Shown here in pieces: positions 57,700 through 64,000 of a DNA stretch of 64,000 nt. The first letter of the stretch is position 1, and every line of letters begins with the position of its first letter. Location: positions 342,550-406,549 of the forward strand of contig NZ_CANLTL010000002.1 of NCBI RefSeq assembly GCF_947494015.1, in the 5' to 3' direction. The DNA is from an uncultured Cellulomonas sp. (GTDB lineage: Bacteria; Actinomycetota; Actinomycetes; Actinomycetales; Cellulomonadaceae). The notes under the pieces were generated by a model. The model was not told the origin of the DNA, made no database searches, and saw nothing but the letters and a program-made list of their open reading frames with translations. A program made the translations under genes and the position numbers.

Positions 57700-60600
57700 G
57701 GTCTCGCCTCCCCGGGCGGTACGGCCGGCACCGCGGGGGTGGGGACGGGTGTGGGTGCGGGCGTCGGCGCCGACTCCACCAGGGTCGCCGTCGCCGCGCC
57801 CGAGGCGCTGGCGCCGCGCGCACCGACGGCACGGACCTCGACCCGCGGGGCCGCCGGGCCCCGCGGGACCACGAGCGACGCCTCGCGCACGGTCGGGTCG
57901 TGGGCGACCCACTCGCCGCCGTCGACCCGGACCCGGAAGCCGGTGACCGGAGTGCCGCCGTCGCGGCGCGGCGTCCAGCGCACGCGGACCCCCAGGGCGC
58001 CGTCGGCGGTCACGGTCGCCTCGGCGGTGACCGTGGGAGCCTCGGGCGCGGTGGTCACCGCGACGGGCGCGATCACCGCCCAGTCGCCCGCCTCGTCCCG
58101 CGAGCTCCACGCCCGGACCCGGAAGGTCGGGCTGGGTCCCGCGACCAGGCCGGGGACGACCACCGAGGTGCCGCTCACCCGGCCCACGCCCTCGACCTCG
58201 TAGCCGGTCACCGTCACACCCGTCCCGCCGGCGTCCGCGGGCGGCTGCCAGGTGAGCTCGACCCGGCCCGCACCCCAGGCGACGTCGGCGCCGCCGAGGT
58301 CGGTGGCGGCCGCGCCCTGCGGGGGCGTCGGGGCGCTCCAGGTCTCGGCCGTGGTCGAGCCCCACGCGGACCAGCCCACGGAGTTCCGCGCCCGCACCGT
58401 GACCGTGTACCGGTGACCGCGCTCGGCGTCGGGGAAGGACCACGTCGTCGCGGACGCCGGCAGGGTCGCGGCCGGTGCGCCGTCGACCGCGAGCTCGTAC
58501 CCGGTCACGGGTGCGCCGTTGGCGTCGGGCGACGCCCAGGTGACCTCGAGCCGGCCTGCCTCACCACCGGCCGCGGCGTGGCGCACGGACGTCGGCACGG
58601 GGGCGGACGGCGTGGTCGCAGGCACCGCCGGCACCGACCACGGGCTCCAGTCCCCCGGCTGGGGGGTGCGGTTGTGCGCCCGGACGCGCACCACGTACTC
58701 CGTGCCGTTGGTCAGGCCGCGCAGCGTCGTGGTCGTCCCGGCCGTGGTCAGGGTGGCGCCGGCGGGCGGAGCGGGACTGACCTCGACGGTGTACCGGTCG
58801 ACCGGCGAGCCGGGGCTGACCGTGGGCGCCCAGGTCGCCGTGAGCTGCCGGTCGCCGGGGACCACGACGGGTGCGGTGGCGGCCTCCGGGCGCGCGTCGG
58901 GACGCGCCACCGGGGACGCGGCGCTGTCGGCGGACCAGTCGACGGCGTTGCGGGCGGCGACGGTGAAGGTGTACTCGGTGTCGTTGACCAGCCCGTCGAT
59001 CGTGCAGGTGGTCCCGGCGCACTCGCGCACCGCGCCACCCGGGCGCGTGGTGACCCGGTAGGACGTGACGGGCTCGCCGTTCGCGGCCGGTGCGTCCCAG
59101 GCCAGCACCACGGTGCGGTCGCGGGCCTCGACGACCCGCGGCGCGACCGGGGTCGCCGGGCGGCCGCGGACGACCACGGTCACCCGGCCGGTGACCTCGC
59201 GGGCGGAGTCGCCGGTGGCGTCCCGGACGGTGAAGCGGGTGACCATCGGCCCGACGAAGCCCGCGGCCGGGCGGACCGCGACCGCTGAACCCACCGCGGC
59301 GGCGGTCCCGGCGCCGGGCGTCTCGACGACGGCGTCCACCACGGTCAGGGGCGAGCCGGGGAACGGGTTGTAGGCGCCGTCGAGCACCGGCACGGTCGTG
59401 ACCCGGTCCTCGACGCCGTCGGTGACGGTCCGCTCGACCACGCGGGCCAGCGGCCGGCTGCTCGCGCTGACCCGCAGCTCGACCCGGGCGTCGAGAGAGC
59501 CGGCGGCCCCGTACCCGATGGTCACCCCGAGGCTGCCGAAGGTGCCGCGCGCGGCGGTCGCCGCCGCGGACACCCGCAGCTCGGAGCCGTCCAGGGTCAC
59601 GGTGAAGCCCTGCGGCACCGCGGAGGTGATCCGGTAGGTGTAGCCGGCCCAGCCGGCACCGCGGCCGACCGGGTCGGAGGTGAACGCGGTGAGGTCGACC
59701 CGGACCGGGGCCTCCCCCGGCGCGACGTCGATGGTCGACGGGACGAACGCCGGCGGGTGGTCCTCGACCGCGAGCACCGTGATGGGCAGGGTCAGCACGG
59801 CCCGGCGCTCCGCCGCGTCGCCGCTGCCGAGCCCGTCGGTGACCTCGACCGAGATCGACGCCGGCCCCGCGTACGAGCGCGGCGCGCGGTAGACGAGCGT
59901 GCGGTCGTCGAGCACCAGCGGGGAGCCGTCGGCCTTGGTCGCCTGGACCCGCGACACGTCGGTGACCGTGGCGGTGCGGCCGGGTGCGACCTGCACCTGC
60001 TCGGCGAGCGAGATGGGCAGCGGCTCGCCGGCGAGCACCTCCAGGCGCGGCGCCCGGGGCCGCAGCATGGGCGGGAAGTCGCCCCGTGCGGGGACGGTGA
60101 TGAACGCCGTCGTCGCCAGGCCCGTGCCGCCGCTGGAGTTGGTCAGCACGTACGGCAGCGTCTGCGGCCGGTCGGCCAGGGTCACCACCACGGCTCCGGA
60201 CGCGGTGACCCGCGCCGTGGCGGCGTCGGCCCTGTCGACCGAGACGACCAGGTCGGACAGCGGCCCGCCGGGGTTCTCCGCGACGGCGAGCACGTCGACC
60301 TCCACCTCGTTGCGGCCCACGGTCTCGGTCGCCGGCACGACGACGTCCCGGGCGACCGGGTGCTGCACGGTCGCCTCGGGGTCGACGGTGACGGTCAGCA
60401 CGGCGGTGTCGTGCCCGCCCCGCGCGGTGCGGGCGGTGTACTCCACGTGCACCTCACCGGCCTCCTGCGGCGCCTGCACGACGACGCGGCGTCCCTCGAC
60501 CCGGGCGTCCACCCCCGTGGGCGCGGCGATCTCGTCGTCGAGCAGCAGCTCACCGCCGTCGGGGTCGACGTCGTTGGTGAGCACGCGGACCTCGACCCGG

Positions 60601-63600
60601 CGGCCGGGCAGCACGGTCACGTGGTCGTCGCGTGCGACGACGGTCGGGGCGGTGGTGGGTCGCGGGGCGATGCCGACCCGGATGGTCGCGACCGCACGCT
60701 GCCCGACCCAGTCCTCGACCGCGTAGGTGAACTCGTCGGTGCCGACCTCGTTCGGCAGGGCCTGGTACTCGAGCCAGTCGGCGCCACGGTCGGTGATCCG
60801 CCCCTTGCCGGGCGCACGGTCCGCGCCGAGCAGCGTGACGCCGTCGCCGTCGGCGTCGATGCCCACCAGCGGCACCGGGATCCGGATGGTCTCCTCCTCG
60901 AAGGCCCGCACCGTGACCGGCACCGGGCGCGGCGGGGCCTTCGCGGCGGCGTCGGAGTCGTGCACCGTGACGGTGAGCACGGCCGACGTCGTGCTGGTGC
61001 CGTCCGTGACGCTGAAGGTCGCGCGGGCGGTCGTGGCGTGGTCGGGCGCGCGGAAGCGCAGCACGTCACCGGAGACGAACAGCTGGCCCTCCCCCGGCGC
61101 CGGCGTCTCGGCCAGCTCCCGGACCAGGGCCAGCCGGTCGCCGTCGGGGTCGGTGGCGCCGTCCAGGACCGGGATGGTGACGACGCCGCCGGCCCGGACC
61201 GTCGCGGTGACGTCCGGCACGACGGGGGCGCCCTGCACGCCGGCCGGGACGGGGACCACGAGCACCTGGCCGCTCGCGTCGCGCTCGCCGTCGGACACCA
61301 CGTAGCCGACCACGACGGGGGCGGCCAGGTGCTGCGCGGAGCCGATCCGCAGCAGCCCGTGGGCGAGCGTGGCGACCTCCAGGCCGGACCCCTCGGGCAC
61401 GTCGACGGACCGCAGGACCAGGACGCGGCCCGTGGGCGAGACGTCGTTGGCGAGCGGGTCCACGGTGACCTCGCCGCCGGCGGGCAGCAGCGCGCGGTCG
61501 GCGACGGCGACCGGGTCGGCGGACCGGTCGCGGCTCTCGCGCACGTCGACGCGGGCGACGCCGGTGGTCGCCTGCGTCCCGGCCGCGACGGTGAAGCCGA
61601 CGTACAGCGGCCCGGGCCGCTGCGCGGTCAGCGTGAAGGTGCCCGCGGTCAGGTCGGGGACGACGGTGGCGCCCACGACCGGGTCGACGCCGACCAGCCG
61701 CGGCGCCTCCCCCGTCCCGCTGCGCACGGACGCGAGCGGGCGGACGGTCACGGGCTCGCCGACGTACGCCTCGGCGTGCACCGGGTCCACGACGGGCGCC
61801 ACGGAGCCGGCCGGTCGCACGTCCACGCGCAGCTCGCCGGCCACGGTCGCGGTGCCGTCGGAGACGAGCAGCCGCACGGTCCGCACGCCGAGCGCGCCAC
61901 CGCCGGCGACGTAGGTCAGGTGCCCGTCCGGTCGGCTGCGGACGGTCCCCTCGCCCTCGACGGTCGCCTCGGCGAGCACGAGCTCGTCGCCGTCCGGGTC
62001 GGCGAACGCGGGCAGCACGTCGGCCGAGACCTGGGCCCCCTGCTCGACGACGAGCGTGTCGATCCGCACCTGGCCGGGTGCGGTGCTGGTGCCGTCGGGG
62101 TGCACGGTGACCCGCACGGTCGCGGTCGACGGCGCCGCGCTGCCCCGGCCGTCCGTCACGGTGTACGTGAACGACTCCGTGCCGGTCGCACCGTCGGCGA
62201 CACGCAGCTGCAGGGCGCGGCCGCCGTGCACGGCGGTGAGCTCGCCGAAGTCCGCCGGCAGCGGGTCGACCTGCGAGACGACCAGGACGCCGCAGTCGGA
62301 GGCGGCGTCGTTGGCGAGCACCGGCAGCAGCGTGGTGCGCCCGGGGCGCACGCCGAGGTCGTCGTCGGTGGCGGTGGGCGGCCCCGACTCCCCGGAGCAC
62401 CGGGCCGCCGACGTGACTGCGCCCCGCTGGGTGTCGGAGTCCTCCTCGTCCGCGCTCTGGTCGTCCTGCGGGGCGATGTCCTGCCAGGACGGCTCACGCA
62501 GGTCGGGGTCCTCGGCGGGGACCCACACCCGGCCCCGCGCGGTGTCGTTGAGGACGACGACGGAGCGGTTGACGCGGAACACGAGCCGGTCCTGGGCGGT
62601 CATCCCCTCGAGGTCCAGCACCCGCGGCCGGTCGGTGCCGCAGCGGGTCAGGGAGCTGCCGGTCGCCGAGGCCCAGGCGGCGTACGCGCAGGTCCCGAGC
62701 CGGACCGGTGCGGCCGGTGCGCCGCTGCCGCCGGACGCGTGGCTGCGGACGGTGCCGTCGGCCAGGGCGACCTCGAGCAGCGCGGTGGGTCCGGCGACGA
62801 GCACGGTCCCGGCCGCCGGTCCCGGCTGCTGCAGGCGCAGGGGGCTGCCGTACGCGGCCAGGTCGACCGGGCCCGCCGGGGTGCCCAGGGTCGTGCCGGT
62901 CAGGGTGACCAGCTCGCCGCCGACCGCGGTGACCTGCTCGACCGGCCCGCCGGCGCCACCGGCCACCGGCTCGGCGGAGGCGACCACCCGGGTCCGGACG
63001 CCGTCGTCGTCCACGCGCAGGGTGCTGCGCACCCCGTCGGCGGCGACCGTGAGCACGTCACCGGTGCGGGACACGACCGCTGCGCCACCGGCGCCCAGCT
63101 CGGCGTCCGGGGGGCCGTCGGTCCCCAGGGACCCGAGCGCGTCCACGTGCCCGGCCCACAGCGACCCGTCGGCGGGGTCCACGACGGCGACCGTCCCGGC
63201 GGCCATGGAGACCCGGGCGCCGTCCGGCAGCGCAGCCCCGGCGGTCGTGGTCACGGCGGCCGGGTCCACCACGGCGAGCGCGCCCGGCTCGTGCACCAGC
63301 ACGTCGGCGGCGTCCTGCAGGACGTCGACCTCGGGCGAGGTGGCCACCAGGCCGCCGTTGAGCTCGTCGACGGTCGAGCTGTAGCGACCGACGCCGAGGG
63401 TCGAGGCGTTGGTGAGCCACACGCCGCCGTCGTGCAGGTCGAGCTGGGAGACGGCCTGCCCCGGGTGCACGAGAGCCAGCACGGCCAGCACGACCGGGGC
63501 CGTGACGGCGGCGCCGGCGCGGGTCCAGGTGGCCCGGGTCCAGCCGGGCGGGGCCGGCCGCACCCGGCGGGCGAGGCGCACCTCGGGACGGCGACGGTCG

Positions 63601-63647
63601 CGGGTGGCGGCGCGGACGGCGCCGCCGGCCCGGGCGGGACCGGTCAC
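57696..63647 (-). CDS. giant membrane-anchored Ig-like/Fn3 repeat protein
   Basis: A 1,983-residue protein. An Arg-rich N-terminus and one hydrophobic helix (about residues 44-60) suggest a signal anchor. Residues about 66-380 look like a propeller-type repeat region. An acidic linker (about 375-410) precedes a long set of Ig- or cadherin-like modules (about 420-1480) with NDVDPDG-type and LLPVLANDA turns. Five Fn3 modules follow from about 1490, each with EVTWASPDANGAPVTGYEL-like cores, then a short Pro-rich tail. The GTG start overlaps the upstream stop. It is probably displayed outside the cell; the role is unknown. Confidence 0.85.
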   Translation of the reverse strand: MTGPARAGGAVRAATRDRRRPEVRLARRVRPAPPGWTRATWTRAGAAVTAPVVLAVLALVHPGQAVSQLDLHDGGVWLTNASTLGVGRYSSTVDELNGGLVATSPEVDVLQDAADVLVHEPGALAVVDPAAVTTTAGAALPDGARVSMAAGTVAVVDPADGSLWAGHVDALGSLGTDGPPDAELGAGGAAVVSRTGDVLTVAADGVRSTLRVDDDGVRTRVVASAEPVAGGAGGPVEQVTAVGGELVTLTGTTLGTPAGPVDLAAYGSPLRLQQPGPAAGTVLVAGPTALLEVALADGTVRSHASGGSGAPAAPVRLGTCAYAAWASATGSSLTRCGTDRPRVLDLEGMTAQDRLVFRVNRSVVVLNDTARGRVWVPAEDPDLREPSWQDIAPQDDQSADEEDSDTQRGAVTSAARCSGESGPPTATDDDLGVRPGRTTLLPVLANDAASDCGVLVVSQVDPLPADFGELTAVHGGRALQLRVADGATGTESFTYTVTDGRGSAAPSTATVRVTVHPDGTSTAPGQVRIDTLVVEQGAQVSADVLPAFADPDGDELVLAEATVEGEGTVRSRPDGHLTYVAGGGALGVRTVRLLVSDGTATVAGELRVDVRPAGSVAPVVDPVHAEAYVGEPVTVRPLASVRSGTGEAPRLVGVDPVVGATVVPDLTAGTFTLTAQRPGPLYVGFTVAAGTQATTGVARVDVRESRDRSADPVAVADRALLPAGGEVTVDPLANDVSPTGRVLVLRSVDVPEGSGLEVATLAHGLLRIGSAQHLAAPVVVGYVVSDGERDASGQVLVVPVPAGVQGAPVVPDVTATVRAGGVVTIPVLDGATDPDGDRLALVRELAETPAPGEGQLFVSGDVLRFRAPDHATTARATFSVTDGTSTTSAVLTVTVHDSDAAAKAPPRPVPVTVRAFEEETIRIPVPLVGIDADGDGVTLLGADRAPGKGRITDRGADWLEYQALPNEVGTDEFTYAVEDWVGQRAVATIRVGIAPRPTTAPTVVARDDHVTVLPGRRVEVRVLTNDVDPDGGELLLDDEIAAPTGVDARVEGRRVVVQAPQEAGEVHVEYTARTARGGHDTAVLTVTVDPEATVQHPVARDVVVPATETVGRNEVEVDVLAVAENPGGPLSDLVVSVDRADAATARVTASGAVVVTLADRPQTLPYVLTNSSGGTGLATTAFITVPARGDFPPMLRPRAPRLEVLAGEPLPISLAEQVQVAPGRTATVTDVSRVQATKADGSPLVLDDRTLVYRAPRSYAGPASISVEVTDGLGSGDAAERRAVLTLPITVLAVEDHPPAFVPSTIDVAPGEAPVRVDLTAFTSDPVGRGAGWAGYTYRITSAVPQGFTVTLDGSELRVSAAATAARGTFGSLGVTIGYGAAGSLDARVELRVSASSRPLARVVERTVTDGVEDRVTTVPVLDGAYNPFPGSPLTVVDAVVETPGAGTAAAVGSAVAVRPAAGFVGPMVTRFTVRDATGDSAREVTGRVTVVVRGRPATPVAPRVVEARDRTVVLAWDAPAANGEPVTSYRVTTRPGGAVRECAGTTCTIDGLVNDTEYTFTVAARNAVDWSADSAASPVARPDARPEAATAPVVVPGDRQLTATWAPTVSPGSPVDRYTVEVSPAPPAGATLTTAGTTTTLRGLTNGTEYVVRVRAHNRTPQPGDWSPWSVPAVPATTPSAPVPTSVRHAAAGGEAGRLEVTWASPDANGAPVTGYELAVDGAPAATLPASATTWSFPDAERGHRYTVTVRARNSVGWSAWGSTTAETWSAPTPPQGAAATDLGGADVAWGAGRVELTWQPPADAGGTGVTVTGYEVEGVGRVSGTSVVVPGLVAGPSPTFRVRAWSSRDEAGDWAVIAPVAVTTAPEAPTVTAEATVTADGALGVRVRWTPRRDGGTPVTGFRVRVDGGEWVAHDPTVREASLVVPRGPAAPRVEVRAVGARGASASGAATATLVESAPTPAPTPVPTPAVPAVPPGEARP

Positions 63648-64000
63648 GGCGTGCACGCCACGGCCGGGGTGGTGGAGGCGCGGCGGTCCGACCGGACGAT
63701 CGACACCTCGACGCAGACCCGGTCGCCGGTGGGGGCCACCGTGACCTGGGTGTCGTCGACCAGCTCGAGCGGGCCGACCGCGCCCGCCTCGACGACCCCC
63801 CACAGGTAGCGGTCGCCGTCCTGCGGCTGGGGGTTGGTCCAGGTCACCACGGTCACGCCGTCGGCGCGGACGGCGGCACGCACGTCCACCGGCGCCGGCA
63901 CCGCGGTCATGACCGCGCGCGGCGGCGCGGGGGCGACGCCCCGGTCGGCCGCCACGGCGCCGTCGGCCGCCGCGCCCTGCGCGAGCGACGCGGCGCCGGC
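63644..64000 (-). CDS. C-terminal part of Fn3-like-tailed protein (start beyond window)
   Basis: The last 118 residues of a protein whose start lies beyond the right edge. An Ala-rich linker precedes a beta-sandwich-like domain: VRAAVRADGVTVVTWTNPQPQDGDRYLW, then LVDDTQVTVAPTGDRVCVEVSIVRSDR, resembling an Fn3 module. In similar clusters such tails occur on membrane Ser/Thr kinases, which would suit the FHA protein downstream, but no kinase sequence is visible here. Its stop overlaps the start of the giant gene. Confidence 0.7.
   Translation of the reverse strand, partial: AGAASLAQGAAADGAVAADRGVAPAPPRAVMTAVPAPVDVRAAVRADGVTVVTWTNPQPQDGDRYLWGVVEAGAVGPLELVDDTQVTVAPTGDRVCVEVSIVRSDRRASTTPAVACTP

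Noticed and set aside
59757..63809. Plus-strand open frame of about 1,350 codons opposite the giant Fn3 protein
   Set aside because: Low-complexity Arg, Gly and Val content and no domain; it mirrors the real minus-strand gene.

Overview
The window is high-GC DNA from an actinobacterium, most likely Cellulomonas or a close relative in Micrococcales. This is an inference from gene order, very high GC at third codon positions, GTG and TTG starts and the protein sequences; no search was run. Nearly everything from the left edge to about 34.2 kb lies on the minus strand and is core gene-expression machinery.

From the right, tRNA-Trp, secE, nusG, rplK and rplA lead into rplJ and rplL, which have their own promoter and a structured L10-type leader. 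Next come rpoB and rpoC behind two promoter-like sites, with TTG starts on both genes. The str operon (rpsL, rpsG, fusA, tuf) follows. The S10 operon (rpsJ to rpsQ) comes next, then the spc operon (rplN to rplO), then secY-adk-map. The infA-rpmJ-rpsM-rpsK group and rpoA-rplQ close the series. Strong GC hairpins after rpsK, rplO, tuf, rpoC, rplL, rplA and rplQ divide the block into transcription units. rpsD is not in its usual place between rpsK and rpoA; a perfect hairpin and a possible rpoA promoter sit there instead. A partial alpha/beta hydrolase lies at the left edge.

From 34.3 to 52 kb the genes are mixed. They include an aminotransferase, an adenosine deaminase-family enzyme, and a membrane protein overlapped by its probable GntR regulator. 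murB follows, then two tandem related MFS transporters facing a LacI regulator with a palindromic site between them. Two MaoC-type dehydratase subunits sit beside rpmG and tRNAs for Met, Thr and Tyr, an order similar to the mycobacterial thrT-metT-rpmG2-hadA-hadB region. Then come yajQ, htpX, a complete polar amino acid ABC transporter (lipoprotein, permease, ATPase), a ferredoxin-NADP reductase-like flavoprotein and a RarD-type transporter.

The right end (52.1 to 64 kb, minus strand) is the most unusual part. It holds six genes that each overlap the next by four bases. In transcription order they are the end of an Fn3-like-tailed protein cut by the window, a roughly 1,980-residue membrane-anchored protein with a propeller-like region, Ig-like repeats and five Fn3 modules, a DUF58 protein, a membrane transglutaminase-fold protein whose catalytic Cys and His positions are Ser and Glu, an RDD-FHA fusion and a small unknown protein. 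No MoxR ATPase, the usual DUF58 partner, is present in the visible part. The locus looks like an envelope or phospho-signalling assembly and is the best candidate here for an uncharacterised system.
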